From: Leptothoe sp034932105
GTDB taxonomy: Bacteria; Cyanobacteriota; Cyanobacteriia; Phormidesmidales; Phormidesmidaceae
Direction: 5' to 3'
DNA length: 64,000 bases
Assembly (NCBI RefSeq): GCF_034932105.1
Contig: NZ_JAYGIG010000121.1
Location: 14,129-78,128, forward strand
Part shown: positions 27,308 through 35,263 of the stretch, piece after piece
Numbering within the stretch: position 1 is the first letter of the stretch
How the letters are laid out: every line of letters starts with the position of its first letter
Notes under the pieces: model-generated
The model's database searches: none
The model's input: only the letters and a program-made list of their open reading frames with translations
What the model was told of the DNA's origin: nothing
Made by a program: the position numbers and the translations under genes

Positions 27308-28117
27308 ATGACCCTAGACTGGCAACACATTCTCACTGTCGCAGAAACCGCGACTACCGTAGTCGGAGCCCAGCTGCTCAAAGACTTTGGTCAGGCCACC
27401 GCTGAAGAAAAGGTCGACGGTAGCCTCGTTACCCAGTCGGACAAGTGGGCCGATGGCGAACTGCGACGACGGCTGCAAAAAGAGCTGCCAGACCATGGCG
27501 TCCTCAGCGAAGAAGACAGCCACATTTTCCCACCCCAGGATTTTTGCTGGATTATTGACCCCATTGATGGCACCACCAATTTCACCCGTGGGGTGCCCCT
27601 GTGGGGTATTTCCCTGGGCCTGCTGTACAAAGGCACGCCGGTTTTTGGCCATGTGTACATGCCCACCCTCGACCAGCGGTTCCATGGGTTTTACATGGGA
27701 AACTCCGGTCTGGCCGGACCTGACGGTGCCTTTCTCGATGGTGAACCGATTCACACATCGTCAGATGCGGCTACGGGCAGTCAGTTCTTTAGCCTCTGTG
27801 CCCGTAGCCTCAAGGTGCTACAGAAACCTTTCCCTTGCAAAATCCGCATGTTGGGGGTGGCTACTTACAATCTACTCACCGTTGCCGCTGGCATTAGCCT
27901 TGGCGCAGTGGAAGCGACACCCAAAATTTGGGACATTGCTGCTGTCTGGGCCATTACCCAGGCGGCTGGAGGGGTATGGACTCCGCTAGAAGATGTCGAT
28001 ATTTTTCCGCTCAAAATTGGCGTTGACTATGGCAGCCGCCCATTTCCCACGTTACTTAGTGCCCGACCTGACTTGGCGCAAACGTTTCGCCCCTTAGTTG
28101 AGGTGATCATTCAATAG
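27308..28117 (+). CDS. inositol monophosphatase family protein
   Basis: A 269-residue metal-dependent phosphatase. The family signature WIIDPIDGTTNF is near residue 80, and the second site WDIAAVWAITQAAGG is towards the C-terminus. Substrates in this family include inositol phosphate, histidinol phosphate and adenosine bisphosphate; cyanobacterial copies are often of unknown preference. The ATG at 27308 lies 4 bp after the PucC-type gene stop, so the pair is cotranscribed. A GTG at 27290 would overlap the previous gene. Confidence 0.88.
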   Translation: MTLDWQHILTVAETATTVVGAQLLKDFGQATAEEKVDGSLVTQSDKWADGELRRRLQKELPDHGVLSEEDSHIFPPQDFCWIIDPIDGTTNFTRGVPLWGISLGLLYKGTPVFGHVYMPTLDQRFHGFYMGNSGLAGPDGAFLDGEPIHTSSDAATGSQFFSLCARSLKVLQKPFPCKIRMLGVATYNLLTVAAGISLGAVEATPKIWDIAAVWAITQAAGGVWTPLEDVDIFPLKIGVDYGSRPFPTLLSARPDLAQTFRPLVEVIIQ

Positions 28118-28399
28118 GGCGTTATGGATTTTGCCTGAACCCATAACTGGAGGATCTAAGGTAGTCGAAGTCAGGCTAGATTGACGTGATCCATTGGTAT
28201 GTCCGCGATGACTTGGTGGATGAGAACTATCGGGTTGATACTCACGCACTGGCTCCCATTGAGCGAATGGCAGGGAATGACTACTGTTTACGGATCGACA
28301 ATTTACCATTCCCAATGGTCTGCCGAAATTATTATAGTTAGCTATTGTGAAGGAAGCCTTACTCCATAACCTAAAACAGTTGACTAGGTGCTGGTTAAT
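28118..28399. other. intergenic region upstream of the first Uma2 gene
   Basis: These 282 bases contain a weak inverted repeat (tatggattttgcctgaacccata near 28124) that may act as a terminator. The last 70 bp are A+T-rich and likely hold the promoter of the next gene. Nothing else is recognised. Confidence 0.35.
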
Positions 28400-28996
28400 A
28401 TGATCGCAGTAAAAGACAACTTCCCCCACCTTACGCCCGAAGAGTACTTCGCTTGGGAAGAAAAGCAGCCCGACAAACACGAATATATCGACGGTCGAGT
28501 CTATTCAATGAGCGGCGGTAGCGTTAACCACGGTCGCATTGCTATCCGCTTCACCGCTATGTTCGATACTCACCTAGACAATAGCGGTTGCATTCCAGGT
28601 AATTCGGACATCAAAGTCAACATCGTCGAAACTAATAACTACACCTATCCCGATGCTAGCGTTACCTGCGACGAGCGTGATAAAACAGCGGCCAACTATT
28701 TCACCTATCCTTGCTTGATCGTCGAAGTTTTGTCTGATAGTACTGAAGCCTATGATCGCGGTGCCAAATTTAGAATGTATCGCCATAATCCAATGCTACA
28801 AGACTATTTGTTAGTCAGCTCCACCCGCATCGAAATGGATTTGTATCATAAAAAAGAGACGGGTGAATGGATCATTCTTAACTACCAGGAAGGTGATGTG
28901 ATTGAACTAAAAAGCATTGACCTCAGCTTTTCCATAGAACAAGTCTATCGTAACCTTGTCCTTACTCCAGAATCCAGCCCTTTCAAGGTGAATTGA
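28400..28996 (+). CDS. Uma2-family putative nuclease (DUF820)
   Basis: A 198-residue protein of the Uma2/DUF820 group, abundant in cyanobacteria, with a PD-(D/E)XK-like core: the N-terminal LTPEEYFAWEEKQPDKHEYI, the aspartate in YPDASVTCDE and the glutamate/serine in CLIVEVLSDST. The catalytic role is predicted, not shown. The ATG at 28400 is preferred to a GTG at 28388. A second, more divergent Uma2 gene occurs at 32.7 kb. Base composition is somewhat richer in A+T than its neighbours, and such genes are often mobile. Confidence 0.88.
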   Translation: MIAVKDNFPHLTPEEYFAWEEKQPDKHEYIDGRVYSMSGGSVNHGRIAIRFTAMFDTHLDNSGCIPGNSDIKVNIVETNNYTYPDASVTCDERDKTAANYFTYPCLIVEVLSDSTEAYDRGAKFRMYRHNPMLQDYLLVSSTRIEMDLYHKKETGEWIILNYQEGDVIELKSIDLSFSIEQVYRNLVLTPESSPFKVN

Positions 28997-29602
28997 ATAC
29001 TTTTAATAATTGCCAAAACCTTTTTTGAAAAGGAGTTCTGGGCTCTCATGCCGAAAAAGCACTGTCTACAATCTGAGAGCTTTCTAACAGGAATCGTAAA
29101 AACTTCAGAATAAGATAGCTGAAACACCCATAAGTTCGTCGACCCAAGTCGCGATTTAGTGCATTTGTTCTTATTTTGGCATGGGCGAATATGATTGAAA
29201 GTCCTGCTGAGTATTGGTTTTAGCCAAATATAAAGCTCAAACATGTCACACCTTTAGAGGGCTGGCTTTTTAAAACCTATAGTCGGTAAAAGGGAAGAAC
29301 ATAAGTTTAACTTCCTCGAATATGTCCCAAACTCTTATTCTTAGAGGCTTTGAGACTAGTCTTCCCAAAAAAATAAGGACGGAGGGAACCCTCGGTTTCT
29401 AAAGACTCATTCATAAAGAACTGGGCACCCTCCTGCGTTAAAGTACAAACAGTGCCGTTGTTGATTTAGGGGATGAACCGAGCCAGAAAAAGCGCACTAT
29501 TTAGGAGCATCAGCATCACTGAGCATAGCGCAATCGCCCCTTGCCTCATCTGTCAGCTATTGAACATAATGGCAACATATTAATCATCCTCAGGAACCCT
29601 TC
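28997..29602. other. 600-bp intergenic region, A+T-rich
   Basis: No gene is supported between the Uma2 gene and thrC. A weak stem (cctttt...aaaagg around 29019-29033) follows the Uma2 stop and may terminate it. The 300 bp before thrC are A+T-rich and could hold a long leader; no known riboswitch was recognised. Confidence 0.4.
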
Positions 29603-30964
29603 ATGTCGTCAGCTGTCGCGTCTAAATTGGATACAGATAAACAGACCACCTACTTTCGCTGCATCGCAGGCTGCCCCGGCCACCACTCGATCTACGACGT
29701 GATCTATACCTGTCCATCCTGCGGCAGCCTACTGGAAGTACACCATGAGCGGGAGCCGCTAAAAAAACGCAGCGCAGCCGAATGGAAACAATTATTTGAA
29801 TCGCGTGCCAGTACATCGACTTGGCCCTACGGTAGCGGTGTGTGGGGGCTGCGGGAGTGGGTGGTGCCTTCCTTGGCGGACGAAAATGTTGTCAGTATGT
29901 TCGAAGGCAACACCAACCTGTTTTGGGCCGAGCGCCTAGGGCAGCAACTGGGGGTGCCCGATCTATGGGTTAAACTCTGCGGCAATAGCCACACTGGCAG
30001 TTTTAAAGACCTGGGCATGACCGTATTGGTCAGCGTGGTTAAGCAAATGATGGCCCAAGGCAGCCCCGTTAAAGCTGTGGCCTGCGCCAGCACTGGTGAT
30101 ACCAGCGCCGCCCTGGCGGCCTATGCGGCCTATGCTGGTATCCCGGCTGTGATCTTCCTCCCGGCAGGTAAAGTCAGTACCGCCCAGCTGATTCAACCGG
30201 TGGCCAACGGTGCCCATGTACTGGCCCTGGACACCGACTTTGATGGCTGCATGAAAATTGTTCAAGAAGTCACGCAGGACAACTCTATCTACCTGGCCAA
30301 TTCGATGAACAGTTTGCGCATCGAGGGTCAAAAGACCGTTGGTATCGAAATTATTCGTCAGTTCGATTGGCAAGTGCCCGACTGGATCATTATTCCGGTG
30401 GGCAACCTGGGCAACATCAGTGCCCTTTACACAGGGTTCAAGTTGATGATGGACCTGGGGTTAATATTCCGTATGCCCAGGCTAGTCGCTGCTCAAGCGG
30501 CTAGGGCCAATCCGTTCTACGAATCTTTCAAACTTGGATTTAAAGAAAAAATTAGCGTCACTGCCCAGGACACCTTGGCTAATGCCATCAGAATTGGGGA
30601 TCCGGTGAGTTACGACAAGGCTGTTAAGGCAATTGTAGAAACGGACGGCATTGTGGAACAGGCTACGGAAAACGAATTGGCCGCGGCGGCGGCTCATGCT
30701 GATTTGACTGGCATGTTCACCTGTCCACACACAGGGGTGGCTCTAGCCGTGCTGACCAAACTGATCAACCGTGGTGTGATCAAATCCAGTGACAAAACAG
30801 TGGTGATTAGCACCGCCCACGGTCTGAAGTTCACCGACTTTAAAGTCGGTTACCACGAATCGACGCTGGAGGAGGTGACTAGCCAGTATGCCAACCCCGC
30901 CATTAACTTACCTGCCGATGCGGCTACCGTGAAAGCTGAAATTGAGAAACGGCTTGGCCATTAA
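29603..30964 (+). CDS. thrC: threonine synthase
   Basis: A 453-residue PLP enzyme that converts O-phosphohomoserine to threonine. The PLP lysine is in NSHTGSFKDLG near residue 135. An N-terminal zinc-ribbon-like segment with cysteines (RCIAGC, then YTCPSCG, residues 18-40) is seen in the longer threonine synthases. The length fits cyanobacterial ThrC. It is a single gene with a strong palindrome after its stop. Confidence 0.94.
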   Translation: MSSAVASKLDTDKQTTYFRCIAGCPGHHSIYDVIYTCPSCGSLLEVHHEREPLKKRSAAEWKQLFESRASTSTWPYGSGVWGLREWVVPSLADENVVSMFEGNTNLFWAERLGQQLGVPDLWVKLCGNSHTGSFKDLGMTVLVSVVKQMMAQGSPVKAVACASTGDTSAALAAYAAYAGIPAVIFLPAGKVSTAQLIQPVANGAHVLALDTDFDGCMKIVQEVTQDNSIYLANSMNSLRIEGQKTVGIEIIRQFDWQVPDWIIIPVGNLGNISALYTGFKLMMDLGLIFRMPRLVAAQAARANPFYESFKLGFKEKISVTAQDTLANAIRIGDPVSYDKAVKAIVETDGIVEQATENELAAAAAHADLTGMFTCPHTGVALAVLTKLINRGVIKSSDKTVVISTAHGLKFTDFKVGYHESTLEEVTSQYANPAINLPADAATVKAEIEKRLGH

Positions 30965-30967
30965 TAA

Positions 30968-31005
30968 ATAGTTCTAATATTGGATTAGACCAATATTAGA
31001 ACTAT
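30968..31005. terminator. perfect 16-bp palindrome between thrC and purQ
   Basis: A 16-bp perfect stem, atagttctaatattgg and its complement, has a 6-nt loop. It lies 4 bp after the thrC stop and 18 bp before the purQ stop on the other strand. It probably terminates both convergent transcripts. There is no T-tract beyond the stem on either strand. Confidence 0.65.
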
Positions 31006-31023
31006 GGGGTCAGCATGGGTTCC

Positions 31024-31722
31024 TTAAACAGTACTCAGCGCCACCTGTAATATCGATTCAAATAACGCTACTCCGTCGGTGCCTCCCAGCCTAGGGTCGG
31101 CAGCTCTCTCTGGATGGGGCATCATGCCGAGAACATTGCCGGTTTTGTTGCAAAGACCGGCAATGTTGTTAAGGGAACCGTTGGGATTACTGTTGTCGTC
31201 TACGGTGCCGTCGGCACTGCTGTAGCGAAAGACAACTTGGTTGTTGTCTTCAAGAGACTTTAGGGTATCGGGGTCTGCATAGTAACAACCTTCTCCGTGG
31301 GCGATGGGAATGGTGATGGTTTGACCCTGGGTGTAGTTTTGGGTCCAGGGGAGGTCCGTGCGTTCTACTTGGAGGGGGGTGCGATCGCAAATAAACCGCA
31401 TATCCCGATTCCGCATCAGGGCACCGGGCAGCAGACCCACCTCCGTCAAAATCTGAAAGCCATTGCAAATGCCTAGCACCAGCCCACCTTTATTCGCATG
31501 GTCAATGACAGCTCCCATCGCTGGGGAAAACTGGGCCACGGCCCCACAGCGCAGGTAATCGCCAAAGCTAAAGCCACCGGGGAGCACGACTACATCAACA
31601 TCGCCGAGATTGCTATCCTCATGCCAGATGCGGTGGGTCGGACGTTTGAGGATATCGCGGGTGACGTAGAGGACGTCGCGATCGCAATTCGAACCGGGGA
31701 ATGTAATAACGCCAAATTTCAT
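31024..31722 (-). CDS. purQ: FGAM synthase subunit PurQ (glutaminase)
   Basis: A 232-residue class I glutamine amidotransferase supplying ammonia to PurL in the fourth step of purine synthesis. The nucleophilic cysteine is near residue 86 in LVLGICNGFQIL, and the C-terminal triad histidine/glutamate is in MMPHPERA. The start at 31722 (MKFGVITFPGSN) matches homologs; the frame extends upstream without homology. It is preceded 97 bp upstream by purS on the same strand. PurL is not in the window. Confidence 0.94.
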   Translation of the reverse strand: MKFGVITFPGSNCDRDVLYVTRDILKRPTHRIWHEDSNLGDVDVVVLPGGFSFGDYLRCGAVAQFSPAMGAVIDHANKGGLVLGICNGFQILTEVGLLPGALMRNRDMRFICDRTPLQVERTDLPWTQNYTQGQTITIPIAHGEGCYYADPDTLKSLEDNNQVVFRYSSADGTVDDNSNPNGSLNNIAGLCNKTGNVLGMMPHPERAADPRLGGTDGVALFESILQVALSTV

Positions 31723-31819
31723 GGGACCAAAAATGGTTGGGTAATGGGTTGGGCTGTCGACAGATTGCCTAAATATTGAATGGTGGACATTTACCCACCC
31801 TACGAGGCGATGGCGCGGG

Positions 31820-32086
31820 TTATGCCGCCGCCATCGCCTGCAATTCAATCCGATAATTCTCAATTACCGGGTTGGCCAAAATCTGATCGCACATCTTATC
31901 CAACTGTTGCCGAGCGGCCTCTTCGCTCTCCGCCGTCAGCGACACCTCAATGTATTTCCCAATGCGGATTTTTTCCACATTGTCATATCCCATATGCTCT
32001 AATCCAGAACGCACTGCCGTCCCCGCCGGGTCGAGCACGGACGGACGGAGGGTCACATACACCTGAGCCTGATAAGTCTGGGCCAC
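31820..32086 (-). CDS. purS: FGAM synthase subunit PurS
   Basis: An 88-residue small subunit of the PurSQL complex that bridges PurQ and PurL and helps channel ammonia. The pattern YVTLRPSVLDPAGTAV, then MGYDNVEKIRIGKYIEV, is typical. It is probably cotranscribed with the downstream purQ. It is divergent from the Zur-like gene. Confidence 0.93.
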   Translation of the reverse strand: MAQTYQAQVYVTLRPSVLDPAGTAVRSGLEHMGYDNVEKIRIGKYIEVSLTAESEEAARQQLDKMCDQILANPVIENYRIELQAMAAA

Positions 32087-32202
32087 AATGAAAATCCTGA
32101 AGGGGGTTGGTTATCCGCTTATTTTATAGCACCCTTGAGCCGGTCTACCCTAACCTTATGCCCAAGGTCTAAGCTAGTAAAACGATCTGACCCTTTAAAC
32201 CT

Positions 32203-32592
32203 ATGACTATTCGTCGTACGCGAAACCAAGAGCGCATCCTAGACGCCTTACAAAATCTAGAGCAGGCCATCTCTGCCCAGGATCTGCATGGTGCCATGCG
32301 GCAGGATGGTAGTCGGATTGGCTTAGCAACCGTTTACAGAGCATTGGAGGCCATGAAGTTGGACGGCACCGTCCAGGTCCGCACCCTGGCCAATGGAGAG
32401 GCTCTCTACAGTCTCACCCACGAAGATCGCCATCACCTTACCTGTCTGCGCTGTGGTGACTCCTTACCAATTGAGCAATGTCCTGTCCACGACCTGGAGA
32501 AGCACCTCAACGACTCCCACCATTTCCGCATTTTCTACCACACCCTAGAGTTCTTTGGCCTCTGCGATAAATGCCAAGTTGTCTCGGGTTAG
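32203..32592 (+). CDS. zur: Fur-family regulator, Zur-like
   Basis: A 129-residue metal-sensing repressor. The N-terminal winged helix (residues 4-75: TRNQERILDAL, then GLATVYRALEAMK) is followed by a dimerisation and metal domain. It has HHLTCLRCGD and a C-terminal CDKC, the two CxxC zinc site typical of the family. The close likeness of GTVQVRTLANGEALYSL to cyanobacterial Zur proteins favours zinc uptake control over iron or peroxide sensing. No zinc transporter lies nearby. Regulator identity is probable, not proved. Confidence 0.8.
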   Translation: MTIRRTRNQERILDALQNLEQAISAQDLHGAMRQDGSRIGLATVYRALEAMKLDGTVQVRTLANGEALYSLTHEDRHHLTCLRCGDSLPIEQCPVHDLEKHLNDSHHFRIFYHTLEFFGLCDKCQVVSG

Positions 32593-32662
32593 CTAATATA
32601 ATGCACATGTACTCCTATGTACTTTTGCATTTACTTTCGCATGTACTTTTGGGCGGTTAGAC

Positions 32663-33439
32663 ATGTACCCAAGCGACTCACCTAAATCAGTGCAGCAGCC
32701 CCTGCCCACCATGTACGATCTCCCCAGCGAATATCCCGAGGAGCTAGGCTTGCCAGACGAGTTTCATGACTTTCAACCGCAGTTATTGCGAGAGACCTGC
32801 CAGCTGCCCAACCATGACCTGAATGATATTTTTATCGGCACCGACCTCAATATTTACTACGATAGCCGTCATACCCAGTGGCATAAGCGCCCCGACTGGT
32901 TTTTAGTATTGGGGGTACCCAAAGCAAAGCAGCAAGAGGACTTGCGCTGGAGTTACGTGATTTGGCAAGAAGGTGTCAGTCCATTTTTAGTGGTGGAGTT
33001 GCTATCCCCAGGGACCGAAGATGAAGATTTAGGTCTTGCTCCCCGGCGGATCGATCAGCCCCCTGGCAAGTGGGACGTTTACGAGCGTCTGCTGCGGGTT
33101 CCTTACTACGTGGTTTTTGATCGTTATCAAAATGGATTTCGCCTGTTCAAGCTGACGGGCATTCGCTACGAAGAAGAATCGATCACTGATACCCGTTATT
33201 GGTTTGAAGACTTAGGCCTAGGCCTAGGGCTATGGCAAGGCAGCTTTCAAGACGCTAATGGCGTTTGGCTGCGTTGGTATGATGCCGATGGTGATTGGAT
33301 TTCTACCTCAGCTGAACTCGCCGAGCAGGAAAAGCAGCGGGCTGAGCAGGAAAAGCAGCGGGCTGAGCAGGAAAAGCAGCGAGCTGATAAATTAGCCGCT
33401 CGGCTGCGGGAATTGGGCATCAATCCTGAGGAGCTTTAA
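32663..33439 (+). CDS. Uma2-family protein with coiled-coil tail
   Basis: A 258-residue Uma2/DUF820 protein. The nuclease-like core spans residues 20-200 (YDSRHTQWHKRPDWFLVLG, then SPFLVVELLSPGTEDED carrying the conserved acidic residues). The C-terminal 40 residues are three near-identical heptad repeats (AEQEKQR) followed by a helix ending LRELGINPEEL, forming a short coiled coil. This tail is common in a subset of cyanobacterial Uma2 proteins and suggests oligomerisation. Catalysis is predicted only. Confidence 0.87.
   Translation: MYPSDSPKSVQQPLPTMYDLPSEYPEELGLPDEFHDFQPQLLRETCQLPNHDLNDIFIGTDLNIYYDSRHTQWHKRPDWFLVLGVPKAKQQEDLRWSYVIWQEGVSPFLVVELLSPGTEDEDLGLAPRRIDQPPGKWDVYERLLRVPYYVVFDRYQNGFRLFKLTGIRYEEESITDTRYWFEDLGLGLGLWQGSFQDANGVWLRWYDADGDWISTSAELAEQEKQRAEQEKQRAEQEKQRADKLAARLRELGINPEEL
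33323..33385 (+). repeat. three tandem 21-bp coding repeats
   Basis: Three consecutive 21-bp units (33323-33343, 33344-33364, 33365-33385), differing by one base in the last, encode EQEKQRA three times in the Uma2 coiled coil. The unit keeps the reading frame and adds one heptad per copy, so the copy number may vary between strains. Confidence 0.85.
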
Positions 33440-33484
33440 TCCAAAAGAATGACAACCTGAACCTTAGGTAGAGTAAGGCTTACA

Positions 33485-33615
33485 GGGTATCAACTTAACC
33501 CGGAAAATCCTGGCTAGGTGGGAATCAGGGGACAGAGGCCAGAAGCCAGTGAGGCCCTGACTCCTGACTTCTGAATACTATCGTTGGGAAAGCGTCCCGC
33601 TTTGAGTTGTTACCT
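33485..33615. mobile_element. MITE-like element, copy A
   Basis: About 131 bp nearly identical over most of its length to 57217-57350: it starts gggtatcaacttaa, then cggaaaatcctggctaggtg, and ends cgtcccgctttgagttg. The ends form imperfect inverted repeats (gggtatcaactta against taggtaacaactca). It lies between the Uma2 gene and the convergent SPFH gene. A non-autonomous mobile element family is the best explanation. Confidence 0.65.
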
Positions 33616-33669
33616 AGACCTACTGACCGGACTTCATCTGCTGGAATAAATTCACGGATGACTATCCCT

Positions 33670-34626
33670 TTACGCCTGTTCTATGTCCCCAATAATAGAC
33701 TTCATGCCTTCTAAGGTGGCGGGAATTGTGCGGGGGTCCATAAACATCACTTTGCTGCTACCGCTGGCCCCAATTTTGCTGCCCACATCTAGATAACCCT
33801 GGGCTAGTAAAAACTGTAATGCTTCCCGTGCGGTGGGATCACTCTTGAGTTGTTGGACTAACACCTGCATAGCTTCGGCGGTGGCCTGGGCTCGTAGTAC
33901 CTGCTCTTGGCGGTCGGCCTGGGCCTTCATGACAATAGCCTTCTGCTCTGCTTCGGCGGCCAGAATGGATGATTTTTTACGGGCTTCGGCGGCCAATATC
34001 TCCGACTCGGCCTTGCCCTGGGCTGCATTGATGGAGGATTCTCGCTCGCCTTCGGAGGTGAGGACGGCGGCACGCTTCCGGCGCTCTGCGGCCATCTGCA
34101 GTTCCATGGAGTCTTGCACCGCCTTGGAGGGCACAATGTCCCGCAGCTCCACACGGGTGACCTTGACCCCCCAGGGATCGGTGGAAGTATCCAATTCGCG
34201 CAGCAAGGTTTCGTTAATTTCGGATCGGGCGGTAAAGGTCTCATCCAATTCTAGCTGTCCCATTTCGGCTCGAATCTGGGTGAGCACTAGGTTGACCATG
34301 GCGGACTGGAGGTTTTCGACTTTGTAATAGGCCTTTTCTAAATCGACGATGCGCCAATAAACAACGGCATCGACACTGATGGAAACATTGTCCCGAGTAA
34401 TGCACTGCTGGGGGGCCACATCGAGTACTTTTTCCCGAATGGTTTGTTTGTAAACCACCTTGTCAATAAAGGGCATGGTGAAGTTCAAGCCTGGCTTGAG
34501 CTTTTTTCCGGTATACCGACCGAGACTTTCCACCAGGGCTTCATCCCCCTGATTGACGATACGAACGGAACCGGCGGCAATGGAACCGCCAAAGGCCAAC
34601 ATCAGTAACAGTGCAAATGGGTTCAT
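33670..34626 (-). CDS. SPFH/band-7 membrane protein (stomatin/paraslipin type)
   Basis: A 318-residue stomatin-like protein. The N-terminal hydrophobic segment (residues 1-20) anchors it. The SPFH domain follows (residues 22-190: VRIVNQGDEALVESLGRYTG, then VDLEKAYYKVENLQSAMVNL), and then an alanine/glutamate-rich coiled coil (AAERRKRAAVLTSEGERESS). Proteins of this type form membrane ring assemblies and affect membrane microdomains. The ATG at 34626 is chosen since upstream residues lack homology. It is paired with the NfeD gene 49 bp upstream on the same strand, the usual partner. Confidence 0.9.
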   Translation of the reverse strand: MNPFALLLMLAFGGSIAAGSVRIVNQGDEALVESLGRYTGKKLKPGLNFTMPFIDKVVYKQTIREKVLDVAPQQCITRDNVSISVDAVVYWRIVDLEKAYYKVENLQSAMVNLVLTQIRAEMGQLELDETFTARSEINETLLRELDTSTDPWGVKVTRVELRDIVPSKAVQDSMELQMAAERRKRAAVLTSEGERESSINAAQGKAESEILAAEARKKSSILAAEAEQKAIVMKAQADRQEQVLRAQATAEAMQVLVQQLKSDPTAREALQFLLAQGYLDVGSKIGASGSSKVMFMDPRTIPATLEGMKSIIGDIEQA

Positions 34627-34675
34627 GGTGTGTATATTTCTAAAAAAATGTGGTGGGTAGGGATTTGAGAAATTC

Positions 34676-35107
34676 CTACATGATGGCGCTTTCGGGCATG
34701 ACAATTAGGGTGTTGCCCTGGCGACCGATGACAATGACGGTTTGATCGGTGGCGATTGCCATCTCCCGATCACTACAACAAGCGGGCCATGAATTCCCCT
34801 CGTACATCACTCGGCCACTGCTACCGGGGGGAATCGCCGTAATGGTTCTCGCTTCCGTTGCATCCATCAGGGCGGGGGGCTGCCGCCGGGGGGCAAAGCG
34901 CCGCAGGCCCAAAAACATCATTAGGGACAGCACCATCCACAGGGCCACCTGCCAGTTAAACCCCATGGGCAGCGCCAGCGCCAGCAATCCAACGATGACT
35001 GCACTCACCCCCAGGGCCGATTCTAAAAAAGCCGTTGGAATCATCAATTCCATCACACAGAGGGCGACGCCTAGCAGAATCCAAAAAATTGCCAAGTTCA
35101 TGGTCAT
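34676..35107 (-). CDS. NfeD-family membrane protein
   Basis: A 143-residue protein with three or four hydrophobic segments in residues 5-70 and a C-terminal OB-fold-like soluble domain (residues 85-143). This is the short NfeD1b-type form that partners SPFH proteins. The pairing with the downstream stomatin-like gene supports a joint role in membrane organisation. The start may also be Met3 (35101). Confidence 0.85.
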   Translation of the reverse strand: MTMNLAIFWILLGVALCVMELMIPTAFLESALGVSAVIVGLLALALPMGFNWQVALWMVLSLMMFLGLRRFAPRRQPPALMDATEARTITAIPPGSSGRVMYEGNSWPACCSDREMAIATDQTVIVIGRQGNTLIVMPESAIM

Positions 35108-35263
35108 TTTACGTTTTAGCTATTTCAAGGGTATAGCAAATGTCTGACGCCTAAGGCCGTTACACAACTCCTCAATTGAGCTCTTTGGGACTACCATTAA
35201 CCTAATCTTTTGCCCCTCGATTTTTTTGCCCCTGGGGGGAATCTTGGCAAACCCTTTGGTGAC